A stretch of DNA of 8,702 bases from Sulfitobacter sp. (GTDB lineage Bacteria > Pseudomonadota > Alphaproteobacteria > Rhodobacterales > Rhodobacteraceae), in NCBI GenBank assembly GCA_024636405.1, contig JAGXHC010000269.1:1-8702 (forward strand), given 5' to 3'. Shown piece by piece: positions 1 through 6,803 of the stretch (its first letter is position 1; every line of letters starts with the position of its first letter). Below the pieces are notes generated by a model, which saw only the letters and a program-made list of their open reading frames with translations, made no database searches and had not been told where the DNA came from. The position numbers were made by a program, and so were the translations under genes.

Positions 1-1
1 A

Positions 2-466
2 ATTGCGCCGCGCCTGCCAAACCTGCGCGCGCAGATCGTGCACAACGATTTCAATCCACATAATCTGCTGGTTGATGGCCCCCACGCCACCCGCATCACC
101 GGAATTATCGACTTTGGCGATATGGTGCATACGCCGATCGCCTGCGATCTGGCGGTTGCGTGCTCCTACCAGATTGCCCAAGGACCGGATCCTATCGCGC
201 ATATCGCCGAAATTATCAGAGGCTTTCAGGGCGTTCTGCCGCTTGAGGACACCGAAATTGATCTGCTTCCCGACCTGATGCGCTTGCGCCATGCGACAAC
301 CCTGGGCATTGGCGCATGGCGTGCGCGCCGCTATCCTGAAAATGCGGAATACATCCTGCGCAATGGTGCCGCATCACTGCGCGGGCTCAATGCGCTTGAC
401 CAACTCGGCACCGCCGCCACTGTTTCGGCCCTGTACGACGCCGCGCGCGCACCTTCCAAGGAGTAG
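2..466 (+). CDS. APH/choline-kinase-fold phosphotransferase, 3' end (partial)
   Basis: This is the C-terminal 154 residues of a protein that begins upstream of the window; the frame is open from base 2, and the GTG at 38 is internal. It carries the kinase catalytic motif HNDFNPHN (HxDxxxxN, bases 41-64) and the magnesium-binding IIDFGD (Asp codon 110-112), followed by a helical C-lobe. These define the aminoglycoside phosphotransferase / choline kinase fold. The wording around GIIDFGDM and the next gene resemble hydroxylysine kinase and related amino-alcohol kinases more than antibiotic resistance enzymes. Its stop codon lies 4 bases before the next start, and the ribosome binding site of that gene overlaps its last codons, so the two are probably co-translated. 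Inferred role: ATP-dependent phosphorylation of a small hydroxylated amine in the cytoplasm. The family is secure; the substrate is not. Confidence 0.85.
   Translation: MAPRLPNLRAQIVHNDFNPHNLLVDGPHATRITGIIDFGDMVHTPIACDLAVACSYQIAQGPDPIAHIAEIIRGFQGVLPLEDTEIDLLPDLMRLRHATTLGIGAWRARRYPENAEYILRNGAASLRGLNALDQLGTAATVSALYDAARAPSKE
458..463 (+). promoter_or_regulatory. Ribosome binding site of the class III PLP enzyme
   Basis: AAGGAG lies 7 bases before the ATG at 471 and touches the stop codon of the kinase gene (464-466). It fixes the start of the downstream gene at 471, not at the in-frame ATG at 291 inside the kinase, and it suggests translational coupling. Confidence 0.8.
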
Positions 467-470
467 CCCC

Positions 471-1802
471 ATGACCATGGTCAACGCCTACGACCCCACC
501 ACAAGCCCGCAGACCGATCCAGAAGATGCTGCGCTGATTGCCCGGCGCGGGGCCGCGCTGGGACCAGCTTACCGTCTTTTCTACGAAAAGCCCCTGCATC
601 TGGTGCGCGGCAAAGGCGTGTGGCTGTGGGACAAGGACGGCAAGGCATATCTTGATTGCTACAATAACGTCGCATCGGTCGGGCATTGCCACCCGGCGGT
701 GGTCGCGGCCATCAGCAATCAGCTAAGCACCCTCAATACCCACACCCGTTATCTGCATGACAGCGTCGTGCGCTATGCTGAGCGGCTTCTGGGCACGATG
801 CCGGACGCGCTGGGGCATGTCATGTTCACTTGCACCGGCTCAGAGGCCAACGATCTGGCCCTGCGCATCGCGCGCTCTTATACGCGGCGGCAGGGTGTCA
901 TTGTCACCAGCCTCGCCTACCACGGTCTGACAGAGGCGGTGGCAGAATTGTCGCCTTCGCTGGGTGAGTTTGTGGAACGTGGCGCGCGCGTCCGGACGAT
1001 CGCCGCACCAAACGCGCTGACTGTGCCGCCTGAGGAACAAGGCGCGCGCCTTGCGGCGGATCTGGCGCAGGCGATTGCATCCCTGCGCCGCGATGGCATT
1101 GAACCCGCCGCCTTTATCGTGGACACGTTGTTCTCCAGCGATGGGCTTTATCCTGATCCTGCTGGATTTCTCAAACCCGCCGTTGACCTGATCAAAGCCG
1201 AAGGTGGCATATTCATTGCCGACGAAGTGCAGCCGGGATTTGCGCGCACGGGTGATCGTTTCTGGGGCTTTCAACGCCATGATGTGATCCCGGACATGGT
1301 GACAATGGGCAAACCCATGGGCAACGGATATCCGGTTTCAGGGGTTGCAATGCGGCCTGCACTGGTCGAAGAGTTCGGGACCAAAGCGCGATATTTCAAT
1401 ACCTTCGGCGGTAATCCCGTGGCAGCCGCCGCTGGGATGGCGGTTCTGGATGTTATCGCGGACGAGGAATTGCAGGGCAATGCCCGGCGCATCGGTACAT
1501 TTCTAAAAGAAGGACTGCGCGATCTTGCGGTCCGCCACGGCGGCATTGCGGATGTGCGTGGTGCCGGGCTGTTTCTGGCGGTGGAATGTGTGACCAACCC
1601 TGACACCAACGCCCCTGACGCCGCGCAGGCGGGACACGTTGTCAATCATCTGCGCCAGAACGGCGTGCTGATCAGCGCCACGGGACCGGGGGCGAATATT
1701 CTCAAGATCAGGCCACCATTGGTCTTGCAGCAACCCGAAGCGCAACTTTTTCTGGATGCTGTCGATGCCGCGTTCGCCGACGCTATCGCGAACGTGAAAT
1801 AG
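471..1802 (+). CDS. Class III PLP-dependent enzyme, ethanolamine-phosphate / phosphohydroxylysine phospho-lyase type
   Basis: This is a 443-residue cytoplasmic fold-type I PLP enzyme of the usual family length. Visible landmarks are CYNNVASVGHCHP near the N-terminus, the phosphate-binding TGSEAND, the cofactor Asp251 in IADEVQPGFARTG, and the Schiff-base Lys281 in TMGKPMGNG. The segments NNVASVGHCHP, LNTHTRYLHD and GSEANDLALR closely match, from memory, the AGXT2L1/AGXT2L2 group (ETNPPL, PHYKPL). That group removes phosphate and ammonia from O-phosphoethanolamine or 5-phosphohydroxylysine and does not transaminate. The adjacent upstream kinase would supply the phosphorylated substrate, which supports the lyase reading. 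General databases would probably call it an aspartate aminotransferase family protein. The start at 471 is chosen for the AAGGAG at 458; ATG 477 is also possible. An ordinary omega-aminotransferase activity is the alternative. Confidence 0.87.
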   Translation: MTMVNAYDPTTSPQTDPEDAALIARRGAALGPAYRLFYEKPLHLVRGKGVWLWDKDGKAYLDCYNNVASVGHCHPAVVAAISNQLSTLNTHTRYLHDSVVRYAERLLGTMPDALGHVMFTCTGSEANDLALRIARSYTRRQGVIVTSLAYHGLTEAVAELSPSLGEFVERGARVRTIAAPNALTVPPEEQGARLAADLAQAIASLRRDGIEPAAFIVDTLFSSDGLYPDPAGFLKPAVDLIKAEGGIFIADEVQPGFARTGDRFWGFQRHDVIPDMVTMGKPMGNGYPVSGVAMRPALVEEFGTKARYFNTFGGNPVAAAAGMAVLDVIADEELQGNARRIGTFLKEGLRDLAVRHGGIADVRGAGLFLAVECVTNPDTNAPDAAQAGHVVNHLRQNGVLISATGPGANILKIRPPLVLQQPEAQLFLDAVDAAFADAIANVK

Positions 1803-1816
1803 AGCGGCCGCACAAG

Positions 1817-1838
1817 CGTCTCTGCAATCTCAGAGACG
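1817..1838 (+). terminator. Hairpin behind the phospho-lyase gene, possible terminator
   Basis: A perfect 8-bp stem (CGTCTCTG / CAGAGACG) with a 6-base loop begins 15 bases after the stop at 1802. It is followed by TTGCTT, which is only a weak T-tract, so termination may be partial or factor-dependent. It separates the kinase/lyase pair from the MBL gene. Confidence 0.5.
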
Positions 1839-1922
1839 TTGCTTATGGTCATCAGGCACAGGGCAACTGGGAAAAACATTCTGGCTTCGGGTAACGCCGT
1901 TAAATCAATAGCGCTCATTTTC

Positions 1923-1928
1923 GAAGGA
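1923..1928 (+). promoter_or_regulatory. Ribosome binding site deciding the MBL hydrolase start
   Basis: GAAGGA (continuing as AAA) lies 6 bases before the ATG at 1935. The frame is open back to 1839, but that upstream part has no ribosome binding site and overlaps the hairpin at 1817-1838, so 1935 is preferred. Confidence 0.7.
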
Positions 1929-1934
1929 AAACAG

Positions 1935-2816
1935 ATGGCGACTTCAGTATCGACCTTGCGTGTTTTGGAACCCGCACCCCATATCCTCGCCTTCTACGAT
2001 GGTCGAATCACAGGCGTCCGCCTGCATTCCCAAAAGCTCAACTGGCTGGATGACGGAGCCTATTCTCTGGGGTTCGCAAGTTATGCCATTATCGATCAAG
2101 GCGAAGCATTGGTCTACGATACCAGTATCTCTATCGAACATGCGCAAGCGATCAGACATGAGCTTGAACGCCGCGGCGTCACCTCAATTCGTGTCGTGCT
2201 CAGCCATCACCACAAAGATCACATTGCCGGAACTGAAGTTTTTGCCGATTGCGAAATCATAGCCAATGCTAAGACGGCGGGCGCACTTCATGACAGCCGC
2301 GCGGACTTTGCGGCGTCGTCACCGCCCATTGACCCGACAATCATGCCCAACACGGTTTTTGACGGCGAAATGGCGATAACCGTCGGTGATATCGACGTTG
2401 AACTACGTTCTCTGGACATCCACAGCTTTGACGGCCTCACATTGTACCTTCCCAAAACTCAACTTTTGCTGGCAGGCGACACGTTGGAGGACACGGTAAC
2501 GTATGTAGCCGAACCGGACCGTCTGGACGTGCACCTGGCCGAGCTTGACCGCCTGTCGACCTGGAATATCCAAACCATTCTGCCAAATCATGGCGCACCG
2601 CATCGAATTGCGGCCGGCGGCTATGATCCATCATTCATCCGCGCCACGCGTGACTACGTCGAAAAACTACTGCACTGCCGAAATGACCCCGCTTTGGGGG
2701 AACTCCGGCTTTACGACTTTATTGCCCACAGCATCGAAAGCGGCGCGCTGACTTATTTTGAACCCTACGAGCAAGTGCATGCTGAGAATGTGAAGTCCGT
2801 TCTGCAACAAAGCTGA
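1935..2816 (+). CDS. MBL-fold metallo-hydrolase (GloB/COG0491-like)
   Basis: This 293-residue protein has the metallo-beta-lactamase fold and a complete two-metal site. It has SHHHKDH with His91, His93, Asp95 and His96, then His163 in LDIHSFDG, Asp182 in LLAGDTLED, and His219 in LPNHGAPH. These correspond to the usual HxHxDH, H, D and H ligands, so it should be an active zinc (or iron) hydrolase. I see no signal peptide or membrane segment, so it is probably cytoplasmic. The family covers glyoxalase II-like thioesterases, lactonases, phosphodiesterases and others, and nothing here fixes the substrate. It sits alone: 132 bases and a hairpin separate it from the gene upstream, and it runs convergently into the LysR gene 35 bases downstream. 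The preference for ATG 1935 rests on its ribosome binding site and on MBL family N-termini starting close to this point. Confidence 0.88.
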   Translation: MATSVSTLRVLEPAPHILAFYDGRITGVRLHSQKLNWLDDGAYSLGFASYAIIDQGEALVYDTSISIEHAQAIRHELERRGVTSIRVVLSHHHKDHIAGTEVFADCEIIANAKTAGALHDSRADFAASSPPIDPTIMPNTVFDGEMAITVGDIDVELRSLDIHSFDGLTLYLPKTQLLLAGDTLEDTVTYVAEPDRLDVHLAELDRLSTWNIQTILPNHGAPHRIAAGGYDPSFIRATRDYVEKLLHCRNDPALGELRLYDFIAHSIESGALTYFEPYEQVHAENVKSVLQQS

Positions 2817-2851
2817 AACCGTTGACCCTGCTGTTGCGGATCTGCTGCAGG

Positions 2852-3742
2852 CTATTGTTTGGACAGAGACGCGGAGAGAAGATCAAACACCAGACGGATG
2901 CGACGACTGGTGTACAATTCGCTATGTGTAACGAGCCAAATCGGGATCGGAATGGGCTTGAAGCTGGGCAAGACGTGGACCAACTCGGGGGCTCTTTCCG
3001 ACATCTCCTTTGACATCAGGCCGATGCCCAGACCTTTGCGAACCAGCTCAAGGATCACCGATCCGCTGGCGGAATAATATTTGAAGTTTTCGCGGGTCAC
3101 ATGGATGCCATGCTCGTGCAGGATCGGCAACAAACGTTCGGGATGTTCAAAACCGATGAAATCAAGGTGCTGCAGATCTGTCGGCGCTTTTAGTTTGCCA
3201 CATTGCGCAAGGAATTCGACGGATGCATAGAGATTGCCGGAGGTTTCGTTCACCAGCTTGGCGATCAGTTCCGGCTGTTCAGGGCGGGCATGTCTTATGG
3301 CAATATCGGCCTCTCGCCGCATCAAATTTCGCAACTCGTTCGAGGCCAGGATTTCAACCTCGATCCCCGGAGCGATGGCACGAAGCTGCTTGAGGACAGG
3401 AGGTAGCGCATAGGTGGCCATAAAAGTCGTGGCGGTGATGCTGACGCGCCCCTCGATTGCGTCCGATCGACCCGAAGCCGCAAGTGAGATGCCTGTTGCG
3501 GCGTCCCGCATGGCTTGGAACTGGTCCAGCAACTCCAACGCGGCCTGCGTTGGAACCACTTTGCGACCGATGCGCTGGAACAGGACCACACCCAGGTTTT
3601 GCTCCAGTTGGGCCACCTGTCGGCTGAGTGTTGGCTGGGTCTGGCCAACAGCACGCGCTGCGGCAGAAAGCGAGCCTTCCTCAATCGTGGCAAGCACAGC
3701 CCGGACTTGGTTCCAGTCAAAGGCGATAGATCTCCACTTCAT
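2852..3742 (-). CDS. LysR-type transcriptional regulator
   Basis: This is a 296-residue regulator if started at the ATG at 3742 (MKWRSIAFDWNQ), or 305 residues from ATG 3769. The N-terminal winged helix-turn-helix is plain: AFDWNQVRAVLATIEEGSL, then SAAARAVGQTQPTLSRQVAQ, then LEQNLGVVLFQR. It is followed by a linker helix and a periplasmic-binding-protein-like effector domain (from about residue 80 to the end, including GRVSITATTF, ADIAIRHARPEQ and GLGIGLMSKE). Length and order are standard for LysR proteins. It is transcribed divergently from the two methyltransferase genes, the classical LysR arrangement, so it probably controls them and itself in response to a small, unidentified ligand. 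The start is uncertain because neither ATG has a clear ribosome binding site. I prefer 3742 because family N-termini begin near WNQV, and because it leaves the palindrome at 3770 outside the gene. Confidence 0.93.
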   Translation of the reverse strand: MKWRSIAFDWNQVRAVLATIEEGSLSAAARAVGQTQPTLSRQVAQLEQNLGVVLFQRIGRKVVPTQAALELLDQFQAMRDAATGISLAASGRSDAIEGRVSITATTFMATYALPPVLKQLRAIAPGIEVEILASNELRNLMRREADIAIRHARPEQPELIAKLVNETSGNLYASVEFLAQCGKLKAPTDLQHLDFIGFEHPERLLPILHEHGIHVTRENFKYYSASGSVILELVRKGLGIGLMSKEMSERAPELVHVLPSFKPIPIPIWLVTHSELYTSRRIRLVFDLLSASLSKQ

Positions 3743-3829
3743 CGTTTTGCGTATATAGGACCACCGCATTTGCGCAATTTAATTGTTCTTTCCGTATGGA
3801 TAGACCTGCCGGGAACACAAGGACGACCG
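3743..3829. promoter_or_regulatory. Divergent promoter region with 8-bp palindrome, candidate LysR operator
   Basis: This 87-bp gap separates the LysR gene from the methyltransferase pair. It holds the perfect palindrome TTGCGCAA (3770-3777), flanked by AT-rich sequence (AATTTAATTG). A T-N11-A spacing, the generic LysR box pattern, also exists here (T3769 to A3781). Divergent transcription makes this the expected operator site, but the match is short and could be chance. I could not assign convincing -35/-10 boxes. Confidence 0.4.
3819..3823 (+). promoter_or_regulatory. Ribosome binding site for methyltransferase 1, first candidate start
   Basis: AAGGA lies 6 bases before ATG 3830. A second strong site, GGGGAAGGA (3865-3873), stands 4 bases before the in-frame ATG at 3878, so two starts are credible 48 bases apart. 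Confidence 0.55.
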
Positions 3830-4591
3830 ATGACGCATTCTATTATCAAGCGTGAAGATCCACCGGGGAAGGACACAATGATACCGCTTCTATCGCGGCA
3901 GTTCGGATCGTGGCGTTTGACGTTGGACCGTCAGGCTTTGACGTCAGGTCAGATACTTTCGCGCTACGACACTGTTGCTGCAAGCTGGCACGCGATGATG
4001 CGGCGGCTGGGATATCCGCGGGCATATCGGCAAGCGCTCAGGGCGATGCTTGCGGCCTGTCCACTTCGCCCTGCCTTCCCTGCCGCCGCTGTGCTGGATT
4101 GCGGGACGGGCAGCGGCGCGCTTTCCCTGGCCTTCGCACAGGTTTGGTCGGCTCCGTTTACGCTGGTGGCGACCGATGTTTCGGTCCACATGTTGGATCA
4201 GGCGCGGCAAAGATTTGAACACGCAGCGGTTCCGGCGTTCACCCGCCAGGCCGATGTGCGGCGTTTACCTTTTGCGGACAACAGCTTTGATGTTGTCATG
4301 ACGGCGCATCTTCTTGAACACCTGCAAGAACCCGCAGCGGCTTTGGCCGAGATGGCGCGCGTGACGCGGCCCGGCGGTGTGATCATACTCTGTATGACAC
4401 GGCGCAGTCTGCCTGGCTTTTATGTCCATGTTTTATGGCGGACACGGCTCTACACAACAAAAGATGTGAGGGCACTGGTCGCAGCAGAGGGCTTGCAGGA
4501 TATCAACCTGCCACCTCTGTCATGGCTACAACCGCTGCGGCATTTCAGCGTCGCCTGCATATGCCGCAAGCCATTCGATGCCAACGCGTAA
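3830..4591 (+). CDS. Class I SAM-dependent methyltransferase 1
   Basis: The protein has 253 residues from ATG 3830, or 237 from ATG 3878 (MIPLLSRQFGSW). It is a Rossmann-fold methyltransferase of the UbiE / Methyltransf_11 type. Motif I is VLDCGTGSG (Asp90 to Gly96), the ribose-binding acidic residue is Asp116 in VATDVS, motif II is DVRRLPFADNSFDVV, and HLLEHL with ARVTRPGGV forms the later strands. The N-terminal part (RYDTVAASWHAMMRRLGYP) is helical and is probably the substrate cap. No membrane segment is seen. It is the first gene divergent from the LysR regulator and lies 26 bases before a second methyltransferase, so the two are probably one transcript. The substrate cannot be told from sequence; quinone, lipid headgroup and small-molecule O- or N-methylation are all possible. 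The frame is open back to 3515, but that part lies antisense inside LysR and is not coding. Confidence 0.88.
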   Translation: MTHSIIKREDPPGKDTMIPLLSRQFGSWRLTLDRQALTSGQILSRYDTVAASWHAMMRRLGYPRAYRQALRAMLAACPLRPAFPAAAVLDCGTGSGALSLAFAQVWSAPFTLVATDVSVHMLDQARQRFEHAAVPAFTRQADVRRLPFADNSFDVVMTAHLLEHLQEPAAALAEMARVTRPGGVIILCMTRRSLPGFYVHVLWRTRLYTTKDVRALVAAEGLQDINLPPLSWLQPLRHFSVACICRKPFDANA

Positions 4592-4617
4592 CAACCAATT
4601 CGAGAAAGGAAACGTAC

Positions 4618-5244
4618 ATGACAACTTCACCAAGGTTCTGGAACTGGATGGCACATCGATATTCACGTCAGCCCATCGCAAACGAGGAGGCGTATCGCCA
4701 TAAGCTGGACGTCACCCAAACCCTGCTGCGTTCTGAAATGAATGTGTTGGAATTCGGCTGCGGCACGGGATCAACAGCGCTTATCCATTCCCCGTTCGTC
4801 GCCCACATCGACGCCATCGATTTCTCTGAAAAAATGATTAATATCGCCAAAGGAAAAGCGGCGGCGCAGGGTGTCGGCAATGTAGCATTCCGGACCGCGA
4901 CCATCGAGGACTGGCAAGCCAAAGATCACAGCTATGACGTGGTTCTCGGGCTCAGTATTCTTCATCTTGTCGAGGACAAGCAAGCTGTTCTGACCAAGGT
5001 TCATCGGCTTCTGAAGCCGGGTGGCACGTTCATCAGCAGCACCGTTTGCATGGCCGAATTGAAGGGCGTATTGCGGTGGATCTTGCCAGTTGGGAACGCG
5101 CTGGGAGTTTTGCCGCTGGTTCAAACCTTCAGCCTCGAAGAGCTGATGGAAAGCATGCAGCGAGCCGGATTTTTGATCGAGAGCAACTGGCGACCTGAGG
5201 CTGAAAGCAGCGCCTTTATCGTCGCAAAAGCAGCGGCGCCCTAG
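4618..5244 (+). CDS. Class I SAM-dependent methyltransferase 2
   Basis: This 208-residue methyltransferase is preceded by GAAAGGA (4604-4610), 7 bases before ATG 4618. Motif I is VLEFGCGTGSTAL (Glu45, Gly47, Gly49, Gly51), the acidic ribose ligand is Asp68 in DAIDFSEKM, and the post-motifs are SYDVVLGLSILHLV and HRLLKPGGTFI. A hydrophobic stretch (LRWILPVGNALGVLPLV) precedes the C-terminal helix FSLEELMESMQRAGF. It could form an amphipathic or membrane-contacting lid, but I would not call it a transmembrane segment. It differs from methyltransferase 1 through most of its length, so the pair is not a recent duplication. The two probably share a transcript and LysR control and may methylate the same or sequential substrates. 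The substrate is unknown. The frame is open upstream to 4435, but that part overlaps methyltransferase 1 and is rejected. Confidence 0.9.
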   Translation: MTTSPRFWNWMAHRYSRQPIANEEAYRHKLDVTQTLLRSEMNVLEFGCGTGSTALIHSPFVAHIDAIDFSEKMINIAKGKAAAQGVGNVAFRTATIEDWQAKDHSYDVVLGLSILHLVEDKQAVLTKVHRLLKPGGTFISSTVCMAELKGVLRWILPVGNALGVLPLVQTFSLEELMESMQRAGFLIESNWRPEAESSAFIVAKAAAP

Positions 5245-5307
5245 AAAATCGTGCGGTCTGCGGTAAAACATCGGGGGGAATGCCCGCCTACGTCCCCACA
5301 CGCGCAT

Positions 5308-6333
5308 TCAACCTGGGTCGGATTCTGTGCCCGCACTTTTCTTAATTACACTTTCCGAAACATGACTGTCACCGGGGCTCATGGCGATAAACCTTTCCGG
5401 TGCGATCCCTGCGGCGGCAACAGCGGCCATTAAACGTGTTTTCGGCTCCTCACGCGGCTCGTCGGTCAGCTGGAATGTGCCCCAGTGGAACTCCAGCGCT
5501 TGCCGCGCCCCGACATCGGTAAAAACGCGCACCGCCTCTTCAGGCGCAATATGCTGGGCAGACATGAACCAGCCCGGCTCATAGGCTCCGATGGGGATCA
5601 TCGCAATATCAGGTGCACCGTAACGGTCACGGATATTGCGGAAAATCGTGCCGTCGCCATAGCCGGTATCGCCGGCAAACCAGATCGCTGCGCGCGGGGT
5701 GTCGATCCAGAAACCGCACCAAAGCGCCATCCTGCGGTCACCCAGACCGCGAGAGGACCAGTGGTTTGCCGGCGTCAGGCTGACCGACACTTGGGAACTC
5801 AGCGAAAACCGGTCGTGCCAATCCCCGCTTTTGATCCGTGCACCATCAATACCGCGGCGCACCGTCGCATCGGTGCCAAGCGGCATCACCATCACCGGAC
5901 GGTGACTATCGTGCAACCGCTGCAGCGTGCTCAGGTCAAGATGATCGTAATGATTGTGACTGAGCAGTACCGCATCGATGGGTGGCAAATGATCGAACTC
6001 AATGCCCGGTGCGGTTACTCGTTTCGGTCCATAAAACCGCAGCGGGCTTGCGCGATCTGCCCAGACCGGGTCTGTCAGCAGGTTCAGCCCCGCGACCTGG
6101 ATCAGAACCGTCGCATGGCCAACCATTGTCAGTCGCGGCTGATCACTGCGTTCAGACGGAACAGTTGGCTCTATCGGGACACTCTTGGGCCAAACCGCAC
6201 GGCTCGCTTTTTCGCGTCGCCATCGCAGAAGGTCGCGCAATGACCGGTCGGTAGAGGGCTGGCCGGGCGAATGAAAACGTGTGCCGTCAAAGTGACCACT
6301 GACCGGCCCGGCATAGTAGCGATTTCTGGGCAT
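5308..6333 (-). CDS. MBL-fold hydrolase, NAPE-PLD-like family (COG2220)
   Basis: This 341-residue protein has the full set of hallmarks of the family that includes eukaryotic N-acylphosphatidylethanolamine phospholipase D. It opens with YYAGPVSGHFDGTRFHSPG, typical for the N-terminus, and continues with VGHATVLIQ, LTDPVWADRASP and YGPKR. The metal-binding LLSHNHYDHLD supplies His126, His128, Asp130 and His131. After it come NHWSSR (His191), FAGDTGY (Asp222), IPIGAYEPGWFM, QHIAPEEAV (His261) and HWGTF (His283). All metal ligands are present, so it should be active. In bacteria the substrates are mostly unproven; a phosphodiester or phospholipid is plausible, a small-molecule lactone also. The start at 6333 is supported by AGGA (6340-6343 on the complementary strand), 6 bases upstream, and by the conserved N-terminus. 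It converges with methyltransferase 2 across 63 bases and is transcribed alone. Confidence 0.93.
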   Translation of the reverse strand: MPRNRYYAGPVSGHFDGTRFHSPGQPSTDRSLRDLLRWRREKASRAVWPKSVPIEPTVPSERSDQPRLTMVGHATVLIQVAGLNLLTDPVWADRASPLRFYGPKRVTAPGIEFDHLPPIDAVLLSHNHYDHLDLSTLQRLHDSHRPVMVMPLGTDATVRRGIDGARIKSGDWHDRFSLSSQVSVSLTPANHWSSRGLGDRRMALWCGFWIDTPRAAIWFAGDTGYGDGTIFRNIRDRYGAPDIAMIPIGAYEPGWFMSAQHIAPEEAVRVFTDVGARQALEFHWGTFQLTDEPREEPKTRLMAAVAAAGIAPERFIAMSPGDSHVSESVIKKSAGTESDPG

Positions 6334-6500
6334 ACCCTATCCTGTTCACCGTTCCGTAATCATGCAATGCATTTCTGCCGACTTCGGTTGTACCCGCCCC
6401 TGCGCGTCTCATACCGAGAGTTTCCGCATCAGCGTGAAACATGCGCAGCGCGGAACTCCTCGAACAATACGCCCTGCACCATTGAGATTGCGGGACTTCC

Positions 6501-6803
6501 TTAACTTTGTGCGCCCACGGGATATGTGCCGACGTACCCGGCCTCAATCTTTGCCCGGATTTCGACGCTGGCGCTCTGTGCGATGCGGATACATTCGTCG
6601 ATGCCGTGACTCAGATACGGCCTGCATGTACACAGATCTGAACCGAACACGTCCGAGCCGTCGCATTCGTCGTGCATCCGGCAGGTGATGGGCGTCGCAG
6701 GTTTTCCCAAAAGGTCGGGATCCCCAAAGATGTAAACGCTGGTGCACCCGATCGGCGGCAAATATACGGACAAATCCGGACGGCTGACAAGTATCCTCTT
6801 CAC
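6501..6803 (-). pseudogene. Remnant of GTP-cyclohydrolase-II-like uracil catabolism protein (URC1 type), truncated and internally deleted
   Basis: The 100-codon frame matches part of the roughly 420-residue GTP cyclohydrolase II-like family linked to the URC uracil-degradation pathway. VSRPDLSVYLPPIG, VYIFGDP and MHDECDGSDVFGSDLCTCRPYL are near-signature sequences. The zinc cysteines Cys47, Cys58 and Cys60 keep the 11 and 2 residue spacing of RibA. After CIRIAQ (residues 71-76) the text does not continue with the expected GGVGL and RKEGRALGE block. It passes directly to SASVEIRAKIEAGYV, which resembles the family's C-terminal VEIDAKMAAGY. From memory of the family, this means an in-frame deletion of the centre, junction near 6576, removing the catalytic arginine segment. 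The N-terminal half is also missing. The first codon is GTG with no ribosome binding site, and a TAA (6828-6830) lies just upstream. Weak similarity (GLELR) may continue beyond that stop. It is almost certainly non-functional. Confidence 0.8.

Noticed and set aside
2..466. Aminoglycoside resistance gene
   Set aside because: The kinase motifs are shared by the whole APH/choline kinase fold; coupling to a phospho-lyase-like enzyme makes a metabolic role much more likely.
291..470. Upstream extension of the phospho-lyase frame
   Set aside because: It lies out of frame inside the kinase gene; the AAGGAG at 458 and family N-termini place the start at 471.
840..1280. A 146-codon minus-strand frame
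   Set aside because: It is antisense to the conserved core of the PLP enzyme with no start signal or domain.
1839..1934. Upstream extension of the first MBL hydrolase
   Set aside because: It starts at TTG next to a hairpin with no ribosome binding site, and the residues do not resemble the family; ATG 1935 has a good site.
3515..3829. Upstream extension of methyltransferase 1
   Set aside because: This part is antisense to the LysR DNA-binding domain coding sequence and has no family resemblance.
5245..5307. Bidirectional terminator between the convergent methyltransferase 2 and NAPE-PLD-like genes
   Set aside because: Only a 4-bp G/C pairing (CGGG/CCCG) with no T-tract is visible, too weak to call.
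5485..6243. A 252-codon open frame on the plus strand
   Set aside because: It is fully antisense to the NAPE-PLD-like gene, whose motifs are unmistakable; its own translation shows no recognisable domain.
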